DNA from: Whitmania pigra
Lineage: Eukaryota > Annelida > Clitellata > Hirudinida > Haemopidae
Length of the DNA: 64,000 nt
Reading direction: 5' to 3'
Assembly: GCA_021613335.1 (NCBI GenBank)
Contig: JAJTWR010000308.1
Location: forward strand, 103,501 to 167,500
This document shows, one piece after another, positions 1 through 14,640 of the stretch (position 1 is its first letter; each line of letters begins with the position of its first letter). A program made the translations under genes and the position numbers. The notes under the pieces are model-generated. The model was not told the DNA's origin and searched no databases. It was given only the letters and a program-made list of their open reading frames with translations.

Positions 1-1044
1 TGGCGTGCACTGGGAATGCACCCCCAGAGTCGGCATCGTGTGAGTTCTACGAGCACATGTGAGAAAACATAAACAATTAATTTTCTACTTTACACGCGCC
101 ACGGCTTCGTGTACTGGTCGGGAATAAAAATTTACACTTCGCACGCAATTTCGCCGGTCGGACGTGCCGCCATCGTTATTCCGGTGCGCATACGTTCATT
201 TCACCCAGCCATCCGCCCAACCGAACAATCGCAGAGAACTGCGCATCCATTCCCCCATCCCTACCCGCTTACTCAACTCCTCAATGAGGAAATTCCTCAT
301 CAAGTCTCCCCATGCCGGGACACTCTTTGTGTGGGCGGATGTCTTTGTTGGCTGAGGAGGGTGGGAGAGGGAGACTTAAGCCGTTAGTCAGTTTTTGTTT
401 CTTGCTACTTATTTAGAGTCTATTTATGGAGGCCAGGCGAGCATGCGGCTTGTTGATGTAGAAAGGCATAAAAGAGGCATTAATAGACTTCCGATCGACG
501 GGGTGATCTGAACAGCTCGGCGAGTGAAAGGTCTTCTTCATGTTTAATATTCTCTCCTTCAATGGTCTTCCCTCGCGCGTCATCAGCTCGCCGACCACCG
601 CGGACTGCCGCGGAGTTGCGGTGAAAGCAAAAATGTCAGAGACAATGAAAACGCGGAGCTAAAAAGAAATTTCATTCAACAAACGACCTGGTGTCCTCCG
701 TTCCTGTTTTGATCCTGAATGAGTCGAGAAAAATTAAAAACGTTCGGAATTTTCAAGCGCTTAATATATGCCCCCGAACAGCCGGGGCAATAAACATAAC
801 TTGTCTTGACTGATTGAGGCAATAACTTCGCAAAGAAGCAACACTAAGAAGCCACTAATAAAACCACAGAAAACAATGAGCGTATGATTGCGTTTCTGCG
901 AGGAAGAAAGCTTTACGATCTGTAAGGGAGGCCCCTGCGAATCGCCAAGGTATTTATCAGTAATTTATTGCTTCTTAGGCGGTCTCTAAATATGCTAATT
1001 CCACGCGGAACGAGTGAAATCATTGACCCCTCAAATTTCAACCT
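1..1044. other. 3' flank of the zinc-finger gene, no gene seen
   Basis: Only short open frames without recognisable domains occur here. The stretch lies downstream of the minus-strand zinc-finger gene and probably holds its 3' UTR: a TTTATT at 964-969 reads AATAAA on the minus strand, about 76 bases past the stop. Nothing else could be supported. Confidence 0.5.
964..969 (-). terminator. candidate polyadenylation signal of the zinc-finger gene
   Basis: AATAAA on the minus strand, roughly 76 bases after the stop codon of the zinc-finger gene. Its position fits a cleavage and polyadenylation signal, but hexamers like this are frequent by chance in AT-rich DNA. Confidence 0.35.
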
Positions 1045-3733
1045 CTAACCTCTGCGGCCAAATTTAGACCGAGCCGGATGGGGCTCATTACCGTGGGAAT
1101 ATCCCATCAAACCCGTTTGCCCAGAGAAGCAAGGCTCACCTTCGTGAAAGTCCATGTGTCTGTTGACATCGGATATGTTCGTGAAGGTCTTTCGACACTG
1201 AGAGCAGTGATAAACCGTTCTTCCGTCGGCCAACTTTATTGGTCTGCACGCCTCGCCGCGTTTCGCCGAGGATTTCAGGGCTTCCGATCTTCGAATAGAA
1301 GGAAAGTTCACAATTTATTTGCGGAACTGAGCGCGATCATTTTTACCGCCGCAGAAAGATAAATGACAGCCGATGTGCATTCCTTAAGAGCGACTACAGG
1401 CTACGTAGAAGGGAATCAATGCAGACTCACTTGTCCAATTTGCAGAAAGTTGTGAATTTCGATTCTCTTCTGGCGACAGGATCAGACGATGCAGGCTTGA
1501 CGTGACATGTCGAAGGCCAGGGCTTGGACGTGTTGTGAAAGCTGGAGTCATTCGAGAAGGCAGACTTGTAAAATTGATGAGACTGATTGAACGAAGACAT
1601 GCATGGAGAGGACGTCGTAGCACCGGTCTCACGAGCGGGAATGAACTTCGACTGAGGCATGTGGTTGTAAGCAGATGGGGGCGAAAAATTGAGTAGAGGA
1701 TAATAGGAAGGATGTAGATTTTGAGGGAGTGATTTGTCAAAAGAAAGCGAATTCGGTACTTTGGGCTGAGAACCGGGAACCATCGAAGGATAAGCGACCC
1801 TAGGCGAAGTTTCGTCGTTGTCGGTCATTTGATTCTCGAGCGGCTTGTACGTCGAATCGGGCTGATAACTCTGCAGATTCGGAGGTATGGTGAAGAACGG
1901 ATACAGAGGAGGCAAAAAGTTTGGATAAGCCGACAAGTTGCGCATGATTTTGACGAGCTCGAGTGGATTGTAGAGATGGAAGGTGCTCTGTGCGAGAGGA
2001 GATGAGGATGAAGAGTCTGCAGAAGGAGTGGATGACTTGGAAGGTGAAGACGCGGCAGAGGAAACCGCAGGGGAGGGTCTAGGGGGTACGGGAAGCAGGT
2101 TGAACGGGGCTTGTTGGCCTATAATTTCTTCCCGTTGCTCCCTGGTCGGCGAAGAACGATTTTTTGATGAACTTTTTGTTTGACTCTCCGAAATGCAGTT
2201 CTTGGCTTGTTCGTCCGGATGAGAGATTTCAGGGTACCTACTAAGATTGAACCATTGCTGTCGGGCCAGCCAATAGTAGGGACTAAAGAAGGGTGGTCCG
2301 TTTTGTGGGAAAAAACATTCGTAAGTCGCGTGCGGTTGGTCGCCGATGCAGGCGTCGCTAGAGTCTGAAACTGGACTTTTGGAGGTTTTTCGTGGGAGAA
2401 CTGCCCGCTCAAAACCATCGAAGAACGGCTTGAAATTCGAATCGCTCGCAAACTCACGACCGCCATTCTCAAAAATATTCTTTCCCGACTTTTCAGCAAA
2501 CTGCTGATCACTGGTGCAGCTCTGATCAGGTGATAACTTTTTGCAGTCGCTTTTTTCTTCGACGTGGATGATATGTTTGGCACTGAGTGAGTTCCTGTTG
2601 CAGTAATCATCGTCCGTGGAAAAACCTCGCTTTCTACTGGTTAAGTCAGAACAAGCGGCGGAGTTACATGAATCCATTCCAGGTGTGTCTTTCATTCCTT
2701 CGTTCCGCGATTCCGTGTAACTCCCGCCCGTCAGTCCGGAGGCACCGCGTTCAACTCCTGCTGCATCGGATGGTGATCCAGCGTCACTAGAGTCAGATTT
2801 GAGACCGGTATGATCCGCGGGGACATTCTTGTGGAGTGATAGATTTTCAACGCCACCGCTGGAAAAGAGAGTTGCTCTGTTAAGGATGGGCGAGTGGTGA
2901 AGCTTTCCATCTTGCTTTTCCAGAGGGAGAGAAGCGGCGAATTCCTTGAGAAAAGTTGTAAGAAATCGAAAAATAAAACAAACATCATGAAAGGAAAGTA
3001 ACCTGTCATTCGATGCTACCTGTTTTGCGTCAGCAGACTTCACTGGTAGATCAGTTTCTTGATAGTTGGACTGAACTTTAAGCGGTAGACATTTCAGAGG
3101 CTCCTTCCTGCAGTGAAAAACCAAATGGCACCTCATTCTGTGCAGCGTGGGACAAATACTGCAACACAAATGGCATTTATACAAAGTAGTTGTAGTCGTC
3201 GTCGTTGTTGTTGCTGCTGCTGTCCTTGACGAGGGAATGTCAACGTGAGAGTCGCTGTTTTCAGCTGTCCCTTGATGGAAGTTATCGCTTCTGACGATCA
3301 GACGGGACACGATGGGTGCTTCTTGGAGGACCGTGTACCCTGCAATAAAATTAATTTCATCTCCTTTTTTTTTCATCCACCTTAGTGATTAACACCGTAA
3401 TTTCCATCCCATGCCATATTTCCAAATTTCGGAATATTATTTTTTATCTTCCGTTCGATTTATATCAAGTGAATCGTTGGAAAAGCAAGTTTGTTATATT
3501 TTAATTTCTAAATAAAGAAGAAAAAATGATGGATAGGAGACGTGATTTTGTTTACCGTTAAGGCGGTTTGAACAGAAAGCTGGTCTCTGCTCTTTGTCAT
3601 CGATACTGTTGGTCACCATTCTATTGTCCCCTTTGGATCGGTTGCTGTGTGTTTTAATGACTGAATTTTTCACTTGCAGACCAGTTGTTGTCTCCTGCTT
3701 TTTGTAGCTTCTTGTCGGAGTCCAGATGTTCAT
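1045..3733 (-). CDS. C2H2 zinc-finger protein, probable transcription factor, three exons
   Basis: Exons 3556-3733, 1431-3339 and 1045-1288 join in phase (donors gtaaac and gtgagt, acceptors ...ttgcag and ...tcgaag) to about 776 residues. Exon 2 begins with a poly-Thr stretch followed by a C2H2 finger (CHLC...HLVFH). A long Ser/Pro/Asn-rich, low-complexity region follows. The last exon carries a second lone finger (YHCSQCRKTF...HMDFH) preceded by a basic stretch. Two fingers far apart with a disordered linker suggest a nuclear DNA-binding regulator, but I do not recognise the family and give no symbol. The start is the first ATG of exon 1; an upstream 5' UTR exon cannot be excluded. A possible 58-bp cryptic intron at 2948-3005 is best read through, because the main frame stays open on both sides. 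The large gene-free DNA upstream would suit a regulated developmental gene (inference). Confidence 0.75.
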
Positions 3734-6700
3734 ATCTGACGAGAAATCGAGAAGCTGATCAAAATGCCCCAGAGCGCCGAGGACGTGCGCCGACGCCGCT
3801 GCAGAATCAGCGCTCGCGCCGAAGCAAATGAGCGTCTCGGATCGCAGGAAGAAACCACGCTTTCTGATTTCGAAGTTTCAAAGCGTGACAAAGACAAAGC
3901 ATTCAACTCGAAATATTCGATACAAAATCTCGCCCGTGTCCAACCATCAATCATAATTACACGTTTCAGGCTAAAATTCTAGCAGTGGGACGTCGGTTGC
4001 GTTGCTGGTCGTTGCGGTGGAATTTACGGTTGTAATATTCTTCTTATTGTTGTTGTTGTTGTTATTGTTGTTGTGGAGAAATTTGTGGGGGAGGAGCTAA
4101 TAAAACTTCCAATCTCGGTCAATCCTTGGCGAACGTTTGCCGAAAGGACACGTGAAATTACTTAGGGGAAGAATGCCGACTTCTGGAGTAACCCGCTGGT
4201 TAGATCCTTCATTTTAATTGGAGTGGCAGGATCCTTGTTGCTGAGATTATCACGTGTAGAGATATGGCGCTGATGGAAGATTTATCTCCGTTCGATCGAA
4301 ATTCAATTGCTCAATTCGAAACACCTCTCCGGACTCGACGACAAGATAAATCGACTTTCACGAATGATTCAAAAACAAAATCAAAGACAAAATAAAAAAC
4401 AAAAAAAAAACTTAAAAAAAACCAAATAAAAACGCAAACACTTTTCCATCGTAGCTGTCTCACTGTCTCGAGGCAAATTAGTCGTCGTGGAAATGAGAGG
4501 CAGAAAAAAAAAAGAAGAAGCGAAAGCAAAACCCAGAGGTTCGCATGCAAAAAGCCACTCGTCGTGAAGAGTTCCTTCGGAGAGTTACGCTTAAATTCGA
4601 CTGCACGTGTTGGTGACGTTGGGCGGGAAAGGAGAAGAAGTCTTTAAAAGATAAGCAGGAAAAAAGAGAAAGAAAAGGCACATTTCACTGGTCCTGGCTT
4701 TATTTATGATCTTCCTAGCAAGCATGCACGCTCTTATTTAGTAAACGCTAGAGCGTCCGGCGCTAAATCATGAGCGCCATTATCGCGTAACGTCTCTCAT
4801 TGTCAACAATCCTCGAACCATTCTAGTGTAATCCAATGTTTCTGACCCGCCTGCTGCTCTTTCGTGGCCAAAGAGAACACTGCTTCCACAGACGAAAAGG
4901 CGTCGGCGATCACTTTCAAGGGGTGCATCCGCCACTTTCCACGGCAGGATCAGATTCATCGGCATTCCTCGTCACGGACAATCTTCCTCGAGGCGGAGAT
5001 ACGGTCAGTTTCCCAGTGGAAAGTCATCCTATACGCAAACAGGCGCATCAACTGTGTCAGCAGCGAGCAGGGATGACTCGCAACCCAATAAATCCTGGGC
5101 CATCGAAGCTATTAGACCGTGCTTATCGCTCTCTTGCAGCATGCACGCGCATCACTACGTGAGACACTCGCGAAAAGAGGCGTCGAATGAAGAGAAGAAC
5201 AAAAATGAAAGAAAAAAAAGGAAGAAAATTGCCTCCTCAGGAATCCACAGCGCATGACATTTGCACACATTAAAGACTTGGCAGCCTCTGTTGCGCAGAA
5301 GTCGCGCTATAACTGAAGCCAGGAAATTTAGTCCCCCGGATTATGATGGCGAAGTTACATCCTCGAATGGTCGACATTTGTAGGAAGCCATTCTCCGGTG
5401 CAGATAGTGTCGTAAAAACGCGTTCCATTAAACGCGCGAACCTCCATAAAAAGCAGGCAGGCGAAGTTTTCTATATTCAGTGTCCCGAGCGTCTGCGTGA
5501 TTGCCAGTTTTGGCGGTTATTTCTCTGGCGGAAGCTATGTTCTTTTATGGGCATCTGGCAATAAAAAAACAGGAATGGGGGGGAATCGTGCACCACGTTG
5601 CAAACAGAGACGACAATCGAGGAAAGACCACGAAATTCGGATTTCAAAACGAATCCTGTGCTTTTTAATCACTAGTGACCAAAGTACCGTCATGCCAAAG
5701 TTCAACTCCCAGTCGCAGCGAAAAGCAAAGCCTAAAAGGTTCCTCTCCGACACTCTTTATCATTTGCATCTCAGGAAGTTCGTGGATGGATTGTCCCCGT
5801 CCGCAAACTGCCCCTTATCCCCTAAACGCGACCGACACGCCCGGCATAGAAATGACTCCCGAACAAACTGTTTGCCTGTCAAGAGACCTACACAGAGGGA
5901 GCAAAGCAAAAGTTTTCCTTTCTTTATTGACCCGGGCCTCCACGCAGGACGCTCGGAGAATGTTTTTTAAATGGCAGAGGAGGACCCATCACGCTGTCAG
6001 CTTTTGTGACACTATGAGGTTCTTCGCCATTCAATCCTCCTTTCGACGCTTTTATCGGCTCCGAGAAGTGATCGGGGAAAATCAATTCGAACTGTCAACC
6101 CAAAGTGACGACATTAAAAACGAAAAAAATATTTTAAGGAAAAAAAGATTTTCAAGATACTTTAAGAACAAATATAAAAACCAAACAAGACAAACGGGAA
6201 AATGATGCAAATGCAAAAACTAAAACGATGTCGCGTGATTTACAAATCGAGCTCACCTCATGATGATTGAAGATTTTAGTCCTCAGAAATAGTCACTTCT
6301 TCTTTAGCAACGACAACAACAGCAACAACAACGACAAGAAAAAACCAAATAAAAAGAAATTTTTCTTTTCAAATCTCAAATTCCCAATTGCTAACGAAAC
6401 CAAGGTGTCCTTGATTAGAAACTCGACTTCGGGAACCACGAGAGCAGACGAGAAATGAATGTTCAACTTGGGTCCTGCAGCACCTTATATAGTCTCACAT
6501 TTCGAATTTGAAAATGCTCGGAGGCTGCTCGTTCATTTAGCGAGGAAGGCGGATGAATTGTTTTGAACGAGAGTGGAAAGCGTGAGAAGAGTCAAAGCAC
6601 GCAGTTCAGCTGGAGTGGCTCTGAACGAACATCGCCGAGTCAAAATGCGAGCTCGTCATACTCGATCCACCCTGCTCGGCCTGGAAGAGCATTTCCGAGG

Positions 6701-8797
6701 AGAAGATGAAGATACGATCTCCATTTTATTTTATTTTATTTTATTTTATTTTCGTCCGCGACGCTCTCAAGATTCTTCGCATTTCGCCCAGCACCGTCGG
6801 TTGTCAACGAGCGATTGCAACTGACAAAAAGGCGAGAGAAGTCGTTAAATTTCGTGGGCTGCGTTTCCAGAAAGTCAGACAATAGAAGCAATTTAATGAC
6901 GAATTGAAAAGTCCGGGGGAGGGACGTGTCTCACGGCGCGATATCTTCGCCGGCGCCGCGTGTGACAACGCCGGGGTCTCATATATTCGAGCTCGCCCGC
7001 GGACTAAACAATGGAAGTGCAAAAACAGCTACTAGGAAAAAAGATGAAAAAAAATGTCCTCCCAACTGCTCACGGAAAGCTCAGCTCGTTTTAACGAGGC
7101 GTCTGCGAATTTGTTCACTTTTAATGACCGGCGACTTTTTTCCGAAGAAAATGTCTTCTCCTTGGAGAGCCGATGGTCGTTCGTCAGTGCTGGAAGTAAA
7201 AAATACTTCCAACAAATTGCTCCACTACTCGGCCCATTCGCTCGATGGCCTGTTGAAGCTTTTTGTTCGGTGTCTTTTGCGTGCATTTCCTAAATCATCT
7301 TTCGCTCGTTCGTTCATTCTTTCGCTCTTTCTCTCATTCATTCCCGATGCAGATGCGTTGGCGGGCGTGGAGGAGTTGCGATGAGCGGTGCAGGTGGAGT
7401 CGTGCATTTTTCCACTTCCAGTGGATGGAGTTCGTTCGGCAAAAAATAAGAGAAAGAAAATAAATTCCTCCAATCAATCGGATGATCAGTGGTGCGTTGT
7501 CTGTCTGCTCGATTTTGTGGCGAAATTCCGTGCGAATGAGAGAGAATGTCGAGAAAATTAAGATAAAAATGGTCGCCGACACTGCCTCTGATTTGTGACG
7601 GCTTTCTTTTCCTCGCTGAAAGAAGGAGGAAAAAGAGAAGAAGAAAAAGAAAAATACTCGAAGAAGAGGGAATGAGAGAGATCGTCGTGTTGACGTGTTG
7701 ACGAACGCAAGGGCGGTGCACACGTATACAATCTGGTGGCTCGCTGAAGTGTAAATGGAGAGGCAAGTCAAGCGGCGGCACTACGCGTAGTTTGGCCGTT
7801 CAACACTTACTAATAACCTCCCTTTAACGAAACCGACTTTAAAGCGTATCAGACGCAAGACATCGAGACTATAAATTCTCCTCAATTACACGGACGGATG
7901 CTTCAAATGCCGACCATTTCCGAAGCACCTCGTAGATTCATCTCAAGAAGACCATCTTCTCGTCCTCCAATCATCATCTACCACTACCACCACCATCACC
8001 GTCACCATCTCGCCAGCCATCACCAAATAGTTTCTTTCCACTGCTCTTTCGCGTCTTGACACGGCACAAGATCAAGTTACTCAACGCCAGACACGCGACC
8101 GTTCAAACAGCTTCTGTCGACCTGTCTGATTGTCTCCTTTGACTTTCAGAGGCACGACATTTTCCGATTTTTTGTCTCCTCCAGGCTCAGTTTTACTTTT
8201 TTGTTCGAAAAGCAAAAACAATAACATAAAAAAAAGAACAAAACTAAACCGAAAAACTTTTTATTGCCGTGGCGTTGCACTCTTGTGCCATCCATGCCTC
8301 TTCCACGAGAAGCAATAAGCGTGCGTGTTAGATCCGGACGGAAGGGCGGAGTATTTTCGCTCCGATCTTAGCTCAAAAACCTGGAAAAGATAGAAATGAT
8401 AAAATATCTTTCCGAGCGGAAAATAATGTTCGCAAAAGATTTATTTACCTTGAACTGTTTGATTCTACAGAGGTTATCACTTAATGGTAGGTTTTATTTT
8501 ATCAACTTTAAATAAGCTTCAAAACAGCATTCTAAAATCTCAAGAGTTCGAACTGAGTGCAGTGCAAATGGAACAGCAGAAAGAGCAATCGTTGGAAAAT
8601 GCATGATTCGGAGACGTGGACGTCCTAATGAAAATGCACCGACAAGTTCTCGATAAGTCACGCGTGAAGCAGGCCGTTAATCCGTGAAACGAAATTGCAA
8701 AGAGTTTATTGCAGGAAAGACTCGTTATTTTCGAACGCGCATAGGAACGCCTGGAAGCCGAGACTTCCTTTACCGTCTGCTTTGCGGTGATGAGGGA
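3734..8797. other. about 5 kb upstream of the zinc-finger gene, no gene recognised
   Basis: This stretch is visibly GC-richer than the rest of the window. It has many short open frames on both strands, none with a recognisable domain, signal peptide or convincing splice partners. Short simple runs occur, such as TTG repeats near 4040 and TTTTA repeats at 6724-6750. It may contain 5' UTR exons or regulatory DNA of the zinc-finger gene; no individual site can be supported. Confidence 0.4.
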
Positions 8798-8912
8798 CCC
8801 ATCACCACAATCACCGTCACCACCATCATCACCACCATCACAACCATCATCATCCCCACCATCACAACCATCATCATCACCACCATCACAACCATCATCA
8901 TCACCACCATCA
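8798..8912. repeat. (ACC/ATC) trinucleotide minisatellite
   Basis: Imperfect tandem array of CACCATCACAACCATCATCA-type units, about 115 bases, noncoding in context. Confidence 0.9.
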
Positions 8913-9055
8913 CAAATATTTCATGAGGACAAACCCAAACACGTTCCCTCTTCAATCAGAACGAATGCAACGGATAAGATTGGATGAACTTTATACTGAT
9001 ATTCTGTGTGGTAATTCCCAATCCGGGCTATGAATTGCACGGGGGCACGTTTTTC

Positions 9056-9474
<419 letters not shown>

Positions 9475-9688
9475 TATAAACCGGTAAACGATCTAGGTTA
9501 TTGTAATTGACAGGTTTTTATTCCTCATTTTTTTTCATGTTTTTATTTTCAATTTCTTCTCGTCTGAGTCACTTGAAGTCCCAATTTGGTGTTTGTTCGA
9601 CTCGCGCATTAATTTCATTTCATTAACCCTAATTGAGTCTTACTTTTCATAAGTTATCTAAATAAAGAACTCTCGGCTCTCCCTTGCG

Positions 9689-9713
9689 ATTATTGTTATT
9701 ATTATTATTATTA

Positions 9714-9792
<79 letters not shown>

Positions 9793-9810
9793 ATTATTAT
9801 TATTATTATG

Positions 9811-9849
<39 letters not shown>

Positions 9850-9951
9850 TTTGTTATTATTATTATTATTCTTATTATTATTATTATTATTATTATTATA
9901 TTATTATTATTGTTTTTATTATTATTATTATTGTTTTTATTATTATTATTA

Positions 9952-10022
<71 letters not shown>

Positions 10023-10072
10023 CATCATTATTATTATCATCATTATTATTATCATCATTATTATTATTATTA

Positions 10073-10104
<32 letters not shown>
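9689..10104. repeat. (ATT)n microsatellite, second block, about 415 bp
   Basis: Second ATT array about 215 bases after the first, with sparse interruptions and a short ATC/ATT mixed zone near 10020-10060. Not coding. Confidence 0.97.
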
Positions 10105-10107
<3 letters not shown>

Positions 10108-11852
10108 GTTTCACATTTTTAACAGAAACAATTCTGTTAAAAAACTCTCTTGATTCGAGTGAACGCTCACTTGTCGGTAGGAAATGTTTTGATATTTACA
10201 AGTAATAATAAGTAATAAATAATAACAAGTAATAAATAATGTAACAAGCCCACATTCGCATATAATCTTTAATTACCCAGTTCATGTATCTTTGTTGCTT
10301 GATGTTAATGTAATTATATTATATTTTTACGCGCATCCATCCGCATCAGTTACTTAAATGTTGATGCTTAAAAATATTACCCCAGTGATGTAAACTGTTT
10401 ATCAATTGCTTTTATGAAGAAGATTAATTTATCAAAGTCATGACGAACATGTGTGCATGTGAATGCTAAGTCGGAATTTAAGAATCTATGAGACAATTTT
10501 TGGTGATATTAATTGTAATAATTCAAAAAATAAATAATATATTCATTTGTATAGCGCAGTAAGCGTCAGTGTCAGGGGTCAGTTTGGGAGGTGAAGTTGT
10601 TCGAATCAATAAAAAAAAATATTTTACTTGAATAATAAGTAATTATTATTATTATTACTATCCTTAATCATTATTTATTTCAACAAATGAAAGTCACAAA
10701 TAATAATTTAGTAATACAAAATGAATGATATATTCTTTAGATGTAGAGTCGAAAATGGGACTTATTTTCAACAACAATTGAGTAGAAGTAACATCTTATA
10801 CAACGACAATGACGACAACAACAACAACAATGGCCATAACAAAGGATGAAAACTACAGCAACAAAAAACTAAATAAAACACTAATACTAAAGAATACTAA
10901 CCACAAATCACATGTTACAGATGAGCATTTAAACTTGTACAACAAGTACATAATCATCAAACAATCTATCGATAAATCTCTTTCCTCCCCTCAAGTGGAA
11001 TGATTCCAAATCAGAAATCTGTACAATACAATGCCTCCTTTGTTGGGAAGTTGAAAATCTGGCATTTTCTTCTGAAGACTGGAAGAGGCGTCGGAGTGTC
11101 GGAGATCCTGGAATGAGTTTGCGTGGCTCTGCTGGGAATCTTACGAGTGATTAATTGGCCTTCAGTCCAATAATGAACGGCGCGGGGAGATGTCAAAATG
11201 GCAGGCAACAAAAAGCCAACATCAACAAGAAACAAAGGAGAAAAAAGGTGTCTGGAGCGCACAGGAAAGTAAAAAAGAGAAAAGGCTGAAATAGGTTTCT
11301 CAGACGTGTGATGTATTATAGTGCAGTACGGCTCTGATGAGAAACGACAATTGGTGAGTTTTGGACGACGATCCAGAACGATCGGGTCACTCGCGTTCGC
11401 TCATCCGTCGCTCGCTCCACTACTCATTCCCCTTCTCAGCATCGCATCTCAATCCAGGTGATCTCATTCGATTCCCGGCAAACGCGTGCAGCTTGTTTCT
11501 CGAGAATTCAAAATGAACAGACAGACTTAACAACCGTCGCGGTGAAGCATCCGTGGCAAACACCTTGTGGATCGTCTAACCTCGAAAAGCTCCTATTTCC
11601 CGATTATCAAAACAGCGCTCTAAGAACCACTTGTTGCACTTCAATCAGAGTTCCAGTGGCAGTCATCTCAAAACCGATGATGTTTTGCGATGCGCTCGAC
11701 AGACTCGGTTATTTTCGACGAATGGGAACACGCACCGTCGAAGGGGAGCAGTCGTGTTGATGAACGCGCGAAAGAGAACACCGGTTGCAGTGGAAGAATC
11801 AGGCGTCAGTCGGTGGATCCAGAAGAAGAACCACTGCTCTCGCATCGACCTG
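10105..11852. other. AT-rich intergenic DNA, no gene recognised
   Basis: Contains AT-rich sequence, a short copy of the dispersed tatagcgc-type repeat near 10546-10596, and unremarkable DNA up to the (ATC)n-associated module. No open frame here shows a recognisable domain. Confidence 0.4.
10546..10596 (+). repeat. short copy of a dispersed 'tatagcgc' repeat
   Basis: Contains catttgtatagcgc followed by a gtcaggggtcagttt-like segment. It resembles the longer copy at 57085-57180 and the diverged one at 31866-31925. The orientation is the same in all three. Probably the remains of a SINE-like family. Confidence 0.4.
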
Positions 11853-11918
11853 TTGTTCCTGGTCATCGTGCTGCTGGTAACAAGCACTGAGGCAAAACCT
11901 ATCTCTGCACATCTTTAC

Positions 11919-11923
<5 letters not shown>
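11853..11923 (+). repeat. 71-bp module immediately before an (ATC)n array, copy 1
   Basis: Begins ttgttcctggtcatcgtgct and ends atctttacatcatc, where the (ATC)n array starts. A second copy with only a few differences lies at 50381-50452, again directly before an (ATC)n array. The pair shows that module and array form one dispersed unit. The frame translates to a hydrophobic stretch ending in STEAK, which looks like a signal-peptide tail, but no gene is supported. Confidence 0.7.
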
Positions 11924-12530
<607 letters not shown>

Positions 12531-12559
12531 TTTCCCACTTTCCAGTGCTCACGTTCAAT

Positions 12560-14440
12560 CCGGTAAAATGAGAAATTTTAATTCAATTCACGTCATGTTA
12601 ATTTGTTTGCTTTCGTGACTCAAGCCTTCAACCCGATTCCATTCTCCGAAGGAACCTCAGAAATTTCACCACCTTCCACGCATTTCACCAGTACGACCAT
12701 CTTCCACTCGGACGCATGTCAACAAAATTTTGACGCTGCAAATTTATAATATTATCGCAATTTCTGTGATAAAAATCGTTTAAGAGATTATTTAAAAATT
12801 ATTCGAGTATTTTTAAAACTCGGAATTCGTAATTGGATTTTTTTTTAAGTTTGCAGGAGATAATTATTTCACAAGAATTAAAAATGTTCAGCATCAGTGG
12901 CTGGAAGGATTGAATTCTGTTCTGAAAGATGGCGTCAGGTGTAGTTGCTTCTTATTACGGAGAGGTTGTAATGGTTGATTTCAGGCCGTGATTGTTATGA
13001 TTTCGTCAGTGTAGCTTTATCCCACATTCTAAACATCCATCCGATGTTTTTATATGCTCGACGACAACAGTAACAACAACAACAACAACAGCAGCAGCAA
13101 CAAGTTTTAAAAACATTTGTCTTTACGATGCAATCTCAACTTTCAACCTGGATTGACAAAGCGAAACACCTGACACTGTCTACCGATGAAGACGTGCGTG
13201 ATTGAAACTAATGCGTCAGAGAATCTCCAAGTCCACTCCTCGTCGCAACGTGATTCAATCTTCGCGCATGTGCCGCGCTTGCTCTTCCTAAGCGCTGGGC
13301 GCTACAGAGTTTGTTTTCCACGAAGTTAATTGAGATATTCAATTGAATCAAATACGACTGAATCATGTTGAATCGGTGATTACTTATAAATGTTTGTCGT
13401 GAATTTCTGTTGTAATGAAATACAATTAATCAAATTATTAATTAACATATACTAATTGAGGATTTAAATCAATCAATTATTTTTACAACATCTTACTGAA
13501 TTTCTAAATTTTTTGCTTTAAAATTAAAACAGCTCACTGATAGGTGAATGGATGAATGAATAGGTGCCTGCATGAATGAGCCTACCGATGAAAGGATGGA
13601 CGGAAGGATGGATTGAAGAACAGACAGACAGACAGACGAATGAGTTTCTAATTACCGGGCATTAATTTCTGTCAAGAAATCAGATACGATCTTCTGGCTG
13701 GCAACACAGTCTCAGGTGAACATGAACGACTTAAAGTCGTGTCTCGAACGGAAGCTCAAAAAAATAAAAAAAATAAAAAAAATAAAAAGATGAAAACCTC
13801 CAACGAGAAAAAGCGACTCGGAGATGTAGTGGCTCGATGACAGGCAGTTTCTGGATGTTTGTGGTTCCGTTGAAGGACCCCCTTCATCGAGCCAGGAGGT
13901 GGAGTAATGCGAGAGATTCAATCATGCTGCTCTTATTTACGACACAGTCTTCCATCTCGACGAGGTGTTTGTTGCCTCTCGCGTCGAGGGCAGAGGAAAT
14001 TCAGACCTTTGAGCGTTAAAGAGGTTGAATTATTCGCGTCCGGAATGAGATATTCGGTGATCTGTAAATTGTTTGATGAACAGCGTGATGACTGTGAAAC
14101 GAGTGATAATGTTTTTTGTTTGTGATGTGTAATTTTCAGTCATTAGCGTTATAAAGTAGGTATATCCACCTTTCTATGATTTATCTATCTTTCTACGATA
14201 CCAGTCATACTCGTATCTATTGCAAGCGTTTATCAAGTTATCTGCTTGTTTGTTGCATTCGCCCAACATACATTTTCAGCAGTATTTGTTGCATCTCTTG
14301 TGGTAGTATCAACCAATTTGTATCAACAACACAAACCAAATGATTCTTATGAATGTATAAAATAGTTGGCCCAAGCGAAAACAAAAAAATTAAAAATTGA
14401 CCCATATGAGCGGGAAGTACACTTTTAGCAGCCTTATTTC
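12560..14440. other. gene-free stretch between microsatellites
   Basis: No coding region is supported. Simple-sequence islands include CAA/CAG repeats near 13066-13103 and a GGATGGA/CAGA-type degenerate run at 13545-13645. Confidence 0.4.
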
Positions 14441-14640
14441 ATATTATTATAATATATCATTATGCATATATTATTATAATACATTATTATAGTATATTAT
14501 TATGTATATATTATTATTATTTCATATTATTATGTATATATTATTATATCATATTATTATAATATATTATTATGTATATATATTATTATATCATATTATT
14601 ATAATATATTATTATGTACATATTATTATATTATTGTTGT
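14441..14640. repeat. AT-only degenerate tandem repeat, unit about 40 bp
   Basis: Repeated blocks built from tcatattattataatata and ttattatgtatatatta, four to five times, entirely A/T except for rare G or C. Self-complementary stretches could form hairpins. Noncoding. Confidence 0.8.

Noticed and set aside
2948..3005. Possible 58-bp intron inside the large zinc-finger exon (ACAG|gttact ... ctcaag|)
   Set aside because: Removing it breaks the long downstream frame, which joins correctly to the C-terminal finger exon.
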